Under the pieces are notes generated by a model, which saw only the letters and a list, made by a program, of their open reading frames with translations, searched no databases and was not told where the DNA came from. Shown here one piece after another: positions 55,878 through 64,000 of a stretch of 64,000 nt of DNA. The DNA is taken from contig NC_134946.1 of the NCBI RefSeq assembly GCF_051020765.1, forward strand, positions 7,553,239 to 7,617,238, read 5' to 3'. The position numbers were made by a program, and so were the translations under genes. Numbering within the stretch: the stretch's first letter is position 1; every line of letters starts with the position of its first letter. Source of the DNA: Lasioglossum baleicum (lineage: Eukaryota > Arthropoda > Insecta > Hymenoptera > Halictidae).

Positions 55878-56587
55878 ATGGTGAGTAATTAATGAGACAT
55901 TCGTGTTAACTGTACTACCTTTCATTGTTTATTCGTATTCTTGTAAGTTGTATCTCCTTGATACAACTTGTCAATACTCCATTAGACGAGAGTTGTCACA
56001 AAAATTTTAAAACGACCCCAAATTCGATCACAGATTCGCTTCATTCTTATTCAAAACAGAGCTGGGAAAACCAGGTTAGCTAAATGGTACATGAACTTCG
56101 ACGACGACGAGAAACAGAAATTGATAGAGGATGTTCATGCTGTGGTGACTGTTCGAGATGCCAAACATACCAACTTTGTTGAGGTAATATGAACATATAT
56201 CAACGATAATAATATCGAACGACTCTTAATTTTCTGCATTTCAGTTTCGTAACTTCAAGATTGTATATAGAAGATACGCAGGTTTATATTTCTGCATTTG
56301 CGTCGATGTCAATGACAATAATTTATGTTACTTAGAAGCAATACACAATTTTGTCGAGGTATTAAACGAGTACTTCCACAATGTATGTGAATTGGATCTG
56401 GTTTTCAATTTCTATAAGGTACATTTCAATCTTGGACTTATAACAGATCATTATCAGTTGTGTTCATAATAAAAATTTTTTATAGGTGTACACAGTTGTA
56501 GATGAAATGTTTTTAGCCGGAGAAATAAGGGAGACAAGTCAAACGAAAGTACTGAAGCAGCTTTTGATGTTAAACTCGTTAGAATAA
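55878..56587 (+). CDS. AP2S1: AP-2 complex subunit sigma
   Basis: This is the small subunit of the plasma-membrane clathrin adaptor AP-2, which recognises dileucine cargo signals during endocytosis. Four exons: 55878-55880, 56034-56183, 56245-56418 and 56486-56587. The first coding exon contributes only the initiator ATG, directly followed by a donor (ATG|GTGAGT). The product is exactly 142 residues, the usual animal length. It begins MIRFILIQNRAGKTRLAKWY and continues with DDDEKQKLIEDVHAVVTVRD, KHTNFVEFRNFKIVYRRYAG, LYFCICVDVNDNNL, EVLNEYFHNVCELDLVFNFY and EMFLAGEIRETSQTKVLKQL. Near-identity to vertebrate AP-2 sigma separates it from AP-1 and AP-3 sigma. It is divergent from CFAP44. Confidence 0.98.
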
Positions 56588-57387
56588 AGTTATTTCATTC
56601 ACTTTGTTGTATTAATTAAACACATCATAAAAATATAAGAAATAAACTATATTATGAGGAAATAATTCATTAATTCGCATTCGTATCATCGAATACAATT
56701 ATCTAATTATATGTAGCTAATTGGAAAGAGTATTTTAATATTAGGATTTATTAAAATTTTATATTTAGTATTTTTCGTATTTTTAATCGTATTATCCTCA
56801 TTTATCAATCGATTGCTCGATTCTCAATTAATCGGGTTGCGATATACAACACGCCTCTACTATCGATTTTTTCAAGAAATCGATTCTAACATATCAATTG
56901 ATATAATAAATTATAATATTACATATATATATTATGTATTATGATTTATGTAATATTATAATCGATTTAAACGTTTCGCCAGAGAGGAATTAAATTTCCT
57001 CTCACGTATCAAATGTTTTCGATATAATCGATTTGTTGATGATTCGAGCTATCGAGGTCATACGTACAACGCGAGCCGTGTTGAAGTGCATGATCTTGGT
57101 AGACGAAAGATCTCGATTTTATGTGTAAATAAGTAACAATCGATGTAAACTTTAAATTAGTTCTTCTTGTTTTATCGATAAGTGATGATTGATTTATTGG
57201 CACGCGTCTGCCCACCGGAGATACTCAAAACACGTTGACAGTGTTTATATAAATTTTTATCAGCGCTTATATATCATTTCATATTGATTCTTTTTCATTA
57301 CATTGGTGTTATTAACAATCTGTGAGGTGTTTCTTTTTACATGATACACATAATGCGGTAAAACTAACCTATTCAAACAAAGAAATA
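56588..57387. other. AP2S1 3' region and Hs2st promoter, ATCGAT-rich
   Basis: AATAAA-type signals at 56640 may end AP2S1. 56800-57060 has many ATCGAT/AATCGATT elements. A perfect TATCGATA lies at 57173, about 215 bp before the Hs2st ATG. No coding signal is seen. Confidence 0.55.
57173..57180. promoter_or_regulatory. DRE-like motif TATCGATA upstream of Hs2st
   Basis: An exact 8-bp palindrome TATCGATA is the DREF binding core known from promoters of Drosophila housekeeping genes. Position and context fit a promoter element; binding is not shown. Confidence 0.45.
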
Positions 57388-59510
57388 ATGATACATAGAA
57401 GTTTCCTGTTACAATGGATTCTGGTGGTGATATTTACAATCACTATTATTTACCTAAAAATGAAATTAAATTTCCTGGAGGATCACTACAAATTATTGCG
57501 TACGCGTGATTATAGAGAATGTAATTTTATGAATTTCTAACATAAAGAGCATCGTCCTTTTAATATTTCATTCTGTTAAAGGTGATGGAATAACATAGGT
57601 ATCGTATCGTACTTCCAGACAATGCCATCACGCAAGACCAAAACAGTATTCAAACTGGACTAGAAGCCAGCCAGCGATCTTACAAATCGTTGCCTTTCGA
57701 CGATGTCGTTATTATCTACAACAGGGTACCAAAAACAGCATCAACCAGTTTTGTTGGCTTGGTCTATGATCTGTGTAAACAAAACAAATATCATGTTTTA
57801 CACATTAATGTTACCAACAATATGCATACTCTTACTCTTCCTAATCAGGTAACATTTATCACTAGACTTCTCTGATCTTTATGCATTTATAGCAAAATTT
57901 TCAAAATTGTTAGAAAATTTAAAAAATTGAAGATGTCAATATATGATTTCTCCTCTATTAAAATCATTAACCTTCCGTCGGACGCAATATCTGGACTGCC
58001 GAGTTTGGGCGCAATGTGCTTGACGGGCCCACATTCAAAAAACATGATAAACACCTAATTAAGTTCATTTATACAACTGCTATTAGGGAAATAGTGCACT
58101 TGGTGAGGTCTATACTTGTAGGGCTGCCCTTTTAGGCCCTCCCCAAGGGTGGGGGTGACTGTTTTCGAGGTACCTAAATGATTGCGCTGTGCTTCTCAGA
58201 TTGATTGCGCCCAATGGAAGGTTAAGGGAAGAAATAACATTCAATTTAGTTTCTATTTCTTGCAATCTATGTAGACAATTTTTATTTTGCATAAAGATCC
58301 CCAGTCCATTTATCACTTTATTCATTTAGCACGTTAAATGTAGAGCCTGCTTTGCTCGACTTACTATGTACACCGCATTCTTATGCCAAGCAGGGAGAGC
58401 TGCATGCATGAACAAAAATCAGAGCAGCATTGTGGCATGAACACAAAATCTACAATAGATCCATAGGAGCAGGCGTGATGTTTAACGTGTTAATTTTGAT
58501 CTATATCGCTTTAATGATGTATTTGAAATTATAGATTCAATTTGTGAATAATATAAGTGAATGGACTTCGAAAAAGCCAGCGTTTTATCATGGTCACGTG
58601 GCATTTTTAAATTTTGAAAAGTGAGTAAAGAAAGGTATTTATTGTGTGTAATGTATGTTTTCTTATTGTCTTAAATTAAGTCTTGCATTTTAAGGTTTGG
58701 AGCGAAACAAATGCCTTTGTATATAAATCTCCTGAGGAAACCTTTAGATAGGTTTGTGTCTTATTATTATTTTTTAAGATACGGAGACAATTTTAGACCA
58801 CATTTAATTAGAAAAAAACATGGGGATACAAAGGTCAGTATACATAAATTATGGTTTATATTTAGATACTCGGATGACCATTACTTTATTATATTTTTTA
58901 GACATTTGATGATTGCATCGACGCTGGTCAACCGGATTGTGATCCAAATAACATGTGGTTACAAATACCTTTTTTATGTGGCCATGATCCTGCTTGTTGG
59001 TAAGGTTTAACAAAACATTGTAATAATAATTTTTCCATTGATGTTTAAATAAAAATACTGTTCAACAGGGAAATTGGAAATAGTTGGGCATTGGAAGAAG
59101 CAAAGAGAAATTTACAGAAGCATTATCTCCTTGTGGGAGTGACGGAGGAATTAACGGAATTTATTGAAATTTTACAGCTCGTGCTTCCACGTTTTTTCAA
59201 AGGAGCTTACAATTCTTTTTTACATAGTAAGAAAGAAAATATTTATTAGATCTTGCGTGTTTTTATAGGAAATGTTCACAATATTTATAATATTTCAGAT
59301 AATAAATCACATTTGCGTCAAACCACGCAAAAGATTAATCCACGACCTGAAACAGTAGACAAGATACAAAAATCTGTCGTCTGGAAAATGGAAAGTGAAT
59401 TGTACAATTTTGCTCTAACGCATTTCCATGCCGTGAAGAAACGTTTGATAAATGCCTCTCCTCAAGACGCGAATCAACGATTCATGTACGAGAAAATACG
59501 ACCAAAATAA
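57388..59510 (+). CDS. Hs2st: Heparan sulfate 2-O-sulfotransferase
   Basis: This is a Golgi type II membrane enzyme that transfers sulfate from PAPS to the 2-O position of iduronic acid in heparan sulfate, shaping FGF and Wnt co-receptor function. Seven exons (57388-57520, 57619-57848, 58535-58620, 58695-58833, 58902-58999, 59069-59226, 59299-59510) join to 351 residues, close to the usual 356. A signal anchor follows the start (LLQWILVVIFTITIIYL). The 5'-phosphosulfate loop is IIYNRVPKTASTSFVGL. FYHGHVAF, YINLLRKPLDRFVSYYYFLR, CDPNNMW, IPFLCGHDPACW and YLLVGVTEELTEF are family blocks. An in-frame upstream ATG at 57322 is possible; the ATG at 57388 places the anchor near the N-terminus. Intron 2 holds a family A MITE with an insertion. 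The stop codon lies 132 bp from the convergent NTMT1 stop. Confidence 0.96.
57863..58306. mobile_element. MITE family A copy interrupted by ~250 bp, in Hs2st intron 2
   Basis: The left part (TAGACTTCTCTGATCTTTAT, then ATGTCAATATATGATTTCTC) and right part (AAGGGAAGAAATAACATTCA ... TTTGCATAAAGATCCCCAGTCC) match the copies at 50799 and 53737. Between them, 57971-58227 is unrelated sequence with its own inverted ends (AACCTTCCGTCGGACGCAAT ... GATTGCGCCCAATGGAAGGTT), so one element has inserted into another. Confidence 0.75.
58323..58497. mobile_element. Small inverted-repeat element (family I), Hs2st intron 2
   Basis: AGCACGTTAAATGTAGAGCC at the left and GATGTTTAACGTGTT at the right are inverted. 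Part of the sequence, including GCCTGCTTTGCTCG, recurs at 62938 in the ZAD gene. Confidence 0.6.
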
Positions 59511-59642
59511 ATTAACTTTCTTAAATAAATAGTTTTCTACTATATTTTCGTATGAGAGAGAGAGAGAAAGTAAACAAGTGCATATTTGAAAAAATGTAAA
59601 ACAACGAAATAGTTTATTGATTTGGTTTCATTTTCAACAAAT

Positions 59643-60539
59643 TCATAGAGCATTCGCAGGTTTCAAAGCAAACATGTAAACAGGATACAATCCACGTGGA
59701 AATTTGTGTTGCTGTTCCTCTTTGATACAAACTAAATTCGACTTTTGGAATATGTGGTATAATTGTGACAGGGGACGTGTTACGGAAGAATCCTTCTCGT
59801 CAACTTCCAAATGTTTGGTGCTCGTAACATTCTCCTTGACCACTATTATACCGTTAGGTCTCAAACCCATTCTGCAAAAATTGTGTTCAATAGTTAGATG
59901 CCTAGATATTTGAACGACGGAGTTGTCAAGTACTTACGAACAATTTTGAAAGAATTGTACTAAATGATCATCTTTCAAATGACCCAGAACCCATTGACAC
60001 CAAATGACATCGTACTTCTTGGCAGTGAAGCAAAAGTTTTGGAGTCCTTCAAATGTTACTGAATTAACTAAATGCCTCTTAAATAGTTATCAGCACCAAT
60101 TAAAAATTACCAATAGAGTAGTAGCTGCCAATTCTCACAGAATAGTTTTTCAAACATGTTTTAGCAACTTCTAGAAATTTTGAATTTTGCTCCACTAAAT
60201 CGACATATTTAAAATGATTTAATAATAAATTCTTAGTTATCCTTCCTATACCTGCACCACAGTCTAATGCGTACGTTTTGGACGGTGCATTCTTTGACTG
60301 AAATCAAACAGAACAATTACTATTTACAGTGTTTGATCATTAATAATTATATGATTTTTAGATTGTCGCACCTCGAATAGAGCCTTTAAAAACACTGTAG
60401 AACCCCTAATGTCTGTTTGAGAGATAAATCCAAAACCTCCAAGCATTCCGTCTACAGTTGGTGGAATGTGCTCCCAATATTTTGCAGCCGCAGTATAAAA
60501 ATCACTTTCTTCATTGCCATTCTCTTCTCTTTCCATCAT
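59643..60539 (-). CDS. NTMT1: Alpha N-terminal protein methyltransferase 1
   Basis: This SAM-dependent enzyme methylates the alpha-amino group of proteins starting X-Pro-Lys after Met removal (for example RCC1 and histone variants). Four minus-strand exons (60372-60539, 60111-60297, 59938-60058, 59643-59871) join to 234 residues. The family N-terminus is YTAAAKYWEHIPPTVDGMLG, GFGFISQTDIRGS. The SAM-binding motif I is ALDCGAGIGRITK. The substrate-pocket region is DVIWCQWVLGHLKDDHLVQF, with NGIIVVKENV downstream. The C-terminus ends FPRGLYPVYMFALKP. Two consecutive ATGs occur at the start; either may be used. The gene is convergent with Hs2st and divergent from the ZAD gene. Confidence 0.96.
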
Positions 60540-60895
60540 TAATGTTGCTACAGTTACTATTAGGTTAGAAATTTAATAACTAGGAAATAAACAGAAATAT
60601 ACTGAAGATGTGCCATGTGTCTTACTATTTAGTATGTATAACAACTATTACATAAACTTCATTGTATATTTCTTAATATATTTATTTAAGTCAGTTTTAT
60701 ATTCAACATAATAATTATTACAAAATATAATGTATGCAACTTCTATTTGACTACAAATTTAATAATCTAACGCGTCTATTTATACTTGTTTTATATATAT
60801 AGAGCATTTCAAGTAACCACATGTATATCAATGTATATGTATACAGACGTGACACAGATTCAACTGGACACAACCATACAACAGACAACAGACAT

Positions 60896-61303
60896 TGCAT
60901 GCCATTCAGTGTTCCGATCTTAGCATTTTTCGTACGATGGATGGCCGTTAGAGGCACTGCGCGGAAAAAACAGTAACGTATCTATGATGACGAGGTAGTG
61001 GAGCCCTGCGCCTTGAGACAGTTATATTGGCGCGGAAGTACTGAAACAATCTGTTCCCGACAAAAAAACTTCAGAACGTGTCCTACAAGTTACAAAATAT
61101 ACACAAATGCACATGTTATACATCCATTTTCCATAATCAAATCCAATCAAATCATACAAATCTTTTCAAATTCTGCGGGGTGCTCAAAGTACCCCATTTT
61201 ATCGAGAAGCTTACGTTACTGAGGCTGCAAGCGCCTCTAGCGGCCATCCATCGTACGAAAAATGCTGCGCGATATCGGAAGTATCGGAACACTGCATGCC
61301 ATG
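60896..61303. mobile_element. Inverted-repeat element containing copy B of the ~270-bp repeat
   Basis: The outer arms are complementary: TTCGTACGATGGATGGCCGT (60930) against ACGGCCATCCATCGTACGAA-type sequence (61236), and GCATGCCATTCAGTGTTCCGAT against ATCGGAACACTGCATGCC. The arms are about 60 bp. The interior 60969-61232 is the repeat also found at 33201-33475. The total is about 410 bp, non-coding. Confidence 0.75.
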
Positions 61304-61563
61304 GCCATGAGAGGCCTTCGATGGCGCCATGGACATATTTAGGAATATGGATGGCGCACAATCTTAGATCATATATACCTAAGTCTAAGCGCACAATCAG
61401 ATATACTCTCTGGCACAATCAACACCGTCTGGCAGTCTTCCGATTCGGATTCGATTCTTCAGAAAATCGATCTTTTAAATCGATTTTTCACACCTCGATC
61501 TTTTGGCAGTACATTTCTCAAAAAGTCGATTGTAAACTGTCGATATAATATTATGTATATATA

Positions 61564-61588
61564 TATCGATAGTATATATGTATCGATA
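61564..61588. promoter_or_regulatory. Two TATCGATA (DRE-like) motifs upstream of ZAD gene
   Basis: Exact copies lie at 61564-61571 and 61581-61588, about 240 bp before the start codon, with further ATCGATT elements around them. They match the DREF core; function is inferred. Confidence 0.45.
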
Positions 61589-61809
61589 GTGAATCGATTA
61601 TCGCTTCTATAAGCTATCTTAAACAAAAATATCTAAATAACAAGATATATAAACAATATTACGAATGAAAAAGTTATTTCCTGTTTCAGTATTCACGTGC
61701 AAAATATTAAACTGAAGCATTCGTTGATTTTAATGAGAATACGCACTATGGCAAAACTATACGCAGTCATTCGTCAGTTTGGTTAGGATAAAATCGATGT
61801 TAGTCGTTA

Positions 61810-63657
61810 GTGGCCACTTCATCTGGAGTCATGGCAGAAGTGAGACTTTATGATTCAACAATTTGTAGATTATGTGCAGAAGACAATGGAAACGGAGAAT
61901 TGCTTTATATGGGGGACAACGACGATCCAGATTTGAGTTCCATGGTGAATCGGTATTTGCCGCTCAAGGTACAAGTCTTCAAAACATCAGTCTCTAGCTT
62001 GACTTCCTGCTTTTTGTATAAATACTACACGAATCAAATGTCCAATGTTTCCTTTTAATTTCGTGTAGCTTCGTGCTTGATTTATTTTATGAAAATCTGT
62101 TAAAAAGTTATATGAAAAAGATTTTCGTGTTTCCATGAAGAATTTACTCGGTGACACAGTATTTTACAATGATAAAAAATAGTTCAGTTGTATCAATGAA
62201 TTATTAGAGGGTTTATTATTATTAATCATCATTTGAATATTTTCATTGACGTTGTTGCACTTTTATGTGCTGATTCGTTAATTAAAAGACAAACCGCACA
62301 GAGTATACAGCATTTTGTGGCTTGAATTACGGTTCGCGAGATTGTTCTTATACAAGTACAAATTTATAAGAATTAGGTAATTTATTTTAAGGTTATGATA
62401 TTATAAAATAATCTTTCTTAATTGTATCTGAAAATAATTTTGTCTTTAAGATCCGGGATGACGGCAAACTGCCACGCACTATATGCCCTGGTTGTAACAT
62501 ACAACTGGAGGCAACGATTCAGTTCTTCGAGCTATTGGTGGATGGTCAGAGAAAAATTCGTGAGATGTGGAAGCATCAGGTAGAACAACAACGCAAGGCG
62601 GAACGGGAGCGGTTTCGTGCTGGCAAAGAAATCTCGGAAACAGTTACCGATACATTGGAATTAGACAACATTTCACAATACAACGAAAAGGATCAATTCG
62701 AGCAACAAATTATAATAAAAAGTATTATTTTAAATACTATCTTAAACAGATTCACTTTTAGAAAGACTATTATAGTATTCTTTCCATAACTGTTGAAAAG
62801 ATCTCTACAATCGCAACATTCAATAGTTATGGAGAGAATACTGTAAGGATACGAGTACAATGGATTGTGAGCTTAGCATTTGATCATCAAAAGCGCCATT
62901 CTCTTTGCTCGTATCACAGCTCCGTTGTACTCACAGCCTAACACGTTAAACGCCAAGCCTACTTTGCTCGGCTGTCCATTTATACTGTACTTTACAGCAT
63001 GTAGCATGAACATAAAGTCTATGGGATGGTTGGTCACAGTAAGACCGGTCCCTGGAGACCGGCATGGTCTTTTATGTGTTAAATATTAAACATTTCATAT
63101 TTTTTTCATATAGTAATGCCAGATGGTTCTATGTATGCTGCGGAGCATGAGATGAGTTTACAAATGGAGGGACTGAGTAAACCAAAAAGAAAGAGGGGAC
63201 GACCGCCAAAAACTCACATAGAAAGCATATCCATGGTTTGTATAATATCTCTGATCCACAATTATTCAAAAAGTATTGTACTTCTATGACAGATTGCAAA
63301 CAGTTTTCAAATATAATTTTAGGAGTTAGCAAAGGGGGTGGTGGCAGAAGCTGGAAGCCAGGAGGATGAAGATAAACAGGAAGAGGAGGTAGATGAGATA
63401 GACGGAGACGGGAGACGTCGTAGGAAGCGTAAGGTTCCAAAAAGGTACTTCTCAAAAACAAGATAAACCAGTGTCACTACTGTCATTTTTATAACAGAGC
63501 GTGGAATGCCTTAGATATATGGAAGCAGTTCAAGGCAAGGAATTAGAGAGAATATACAAGGAGGAAGGAGTAATCGACGAGGAAGACGACGAAGAGCCAG
63601 ATAACTTTGAGGACCCGGAAGAACAATTAAATATGTCTGTTCCCGATAGTCAGGAAG
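61810..63657 (+). CDS. ZAD-domain / AT-hook regulator, 5' part (continues beyond window)
   Basis: This is an insect zinc-finger-associated (ZAD) protein, probably a nuclear transcription or chromatin factor. Exons 61810-61968, 62451-62721, 63114-63235, 63323-63444 and 63500-63657 join in frame. The last ends in phase 1 at a donor (GAAG|GTAAGG), so the gene continues past the window. The ZAD has its two Cys pairs: ICRLCAEDNGN in exon 1 and TICPGCNIQLE in exon 2, followed by the typical helix FFELLVDGQRKIREMW. Exon 3 carries an AT-hook (KPKRKRGRPPKT). Exons 4-5 are Glu/Asp-rich with a basic run (DGRRRRKRKVPK). C2H2 fingers are expected downstream but not visible here. The start may be ATG 61810 or, more like the family, 61831 (MAEVRLYDSTICRLC). 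Exon 5 must use the AG at 63498-63499; the AG two bases earlier leads to a stop. Confidence 0.85.
62938..63090. mobile_element. Family I element remnant in ZAD gene intron
   Basis: AACACGTTAAACGCCAAGCC and TACTTTGCTCG are shared with 58323-58360. The right end GTGTTAAATATT is a weak inverted match. It is non-coding. Confidence 0.45.
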
Positions 63658-63720
63658 GTAAGGAATGAACAACTTAACTCTCTCAACAGGGTAAACTCGT
63701 TTTTAGGATTGCAATACTAT

Positions 63721-64000
63721 AATGCAAAGATGGGATTTTTCAGTAGTCAAAAGTGTGCTAAATAAAAGATCAATCTAGGCCGCAATCGCCTTCAAAATTC
63801 CTATTTTTACGTTTACGAAGCGTCATTTACATTATTCGGCAGCACATAGCTGTCGCAGCTTCATGAATACATGCACAGCTTCACGCTTCCGAATAATGCA
63901 AATTACGCCTCGCAAACGTAAAAATAGGAATTTTGAAGGCGATTGCGGCCTAGATTGATCTTTTATTTAGCACACTTTTGACTATATACTGAAAAACCCC
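63721..64000. mobile_element. MITE family E copy, runs to window end
   Basis: It begins AATGCAAAGATGGGATTTTT and reaches ACTGAAAAACCCC at the last base. The two halves are nearly perfect reverse complements (GCTAAATAAAAGATCAATCT, GCCGCAATCGCCTTCAAAAT against their mates) around a centre at about 63860. The right terminus (ATCTTTGCATT) must lie just outside the window. It matches 34250-34462 at the ends and centre. Confidence 0.85.

Larger units (their letters stand above)
60540..61830. promoter_or_regulatory. Divergent promoter space of NTMT1 and ZAD gene, with inverted-repeat element
   Basis: Contents: AT-rich sequence next to NTMT1, a fold-back element at 60896-61303, ATCGAT-rich sequence (61480-61610) with two exact TATCGATA motifs, then the ZAD gene start. 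No coding signal is seen. Confidence 0.5.

Noticed and set aside
1..64000. tRNA, rRNA or snRNA genes
   Set aside because: No cloverleaf-compatible A/B-box pair or conserved rRNA/snRNA block was recognised on reading either strand. A tRNAscan or Infernal run would settle it.

Overview
The window is an insect nuclear genome segment. The evidence is the intron-exon structure (GT..AG introns, many short exons), a para/DSC1-type channel found in arthropods, a ZAD-type transcription factor gene (an insect-expanded class), AT-rich introns and many short inverted-repeat transposons. The gene set and the mobile-element spectrum look hymenopteran (ant, bee or wasp), but the sequence alone does not prove this.

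Layout. (1) 3.7-27.1 kb, + strand: a 21-exon gene for a DSC1/NaCP60E-type four-domain cation channel, lacking only its N-terminal exon(s), which lie left of the window. Its introns carry fold-back elements, tandem arrays and transposase relics. (2) 27.1-32.2 kb: non-coding sequence or 3' UTR, with one speculative two-exon small ORF on the minus strand. (3) 32.2-33.0 kb, minus: NDUFS4 of respiratory complex I. (4) 33.6-36.7 kb, +: a spliced, uninterrupted gene derived from a Merlin/IS1016-type transposase whose catalytic acidic residues have changed. Its second intron holds a 1.6-kb inverted-repeat element with a 150-bp tandem repeat and a captured Rad50 exon. (5) 38.6-41.9 kb, minus: a defective Gypsy/Ty3 LTR retrotransposon. 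(6) 43.2-63.7 kb: a compact housekeeping block: exosome subunit MTR3 (+), TBP (-), ciliary CFAP44 (-), AP-2 sigma (+), heparan sulfate 2-O-sulfotransferase (+), N-terminal methyltransferase NTMT1 (-), and the 5' part of a ZAD/AT-hook regulator (+) that runs off the right edge.

The genes do not form one pathway. Neighbours share short divergent promoters (NDUFS4/Merlin gene, CFAP44/AP2S1, NTMT1/ZAD) or convergent 3' ends (MTR3/TBP, Hs2st/NTMT1). Two of the divergent promoter spaces contain copies of the same roughly 270-bp repeat. The most unusual locus is 33.2-36.7 kb, where a transposase-derived gene with D-N-D instead of D-D-E is split by a gene-capturing element.

All exon boundaries were read by eye from reading-frame continuity, GT/AG sites and family similarity. 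No alignment or database search was run.
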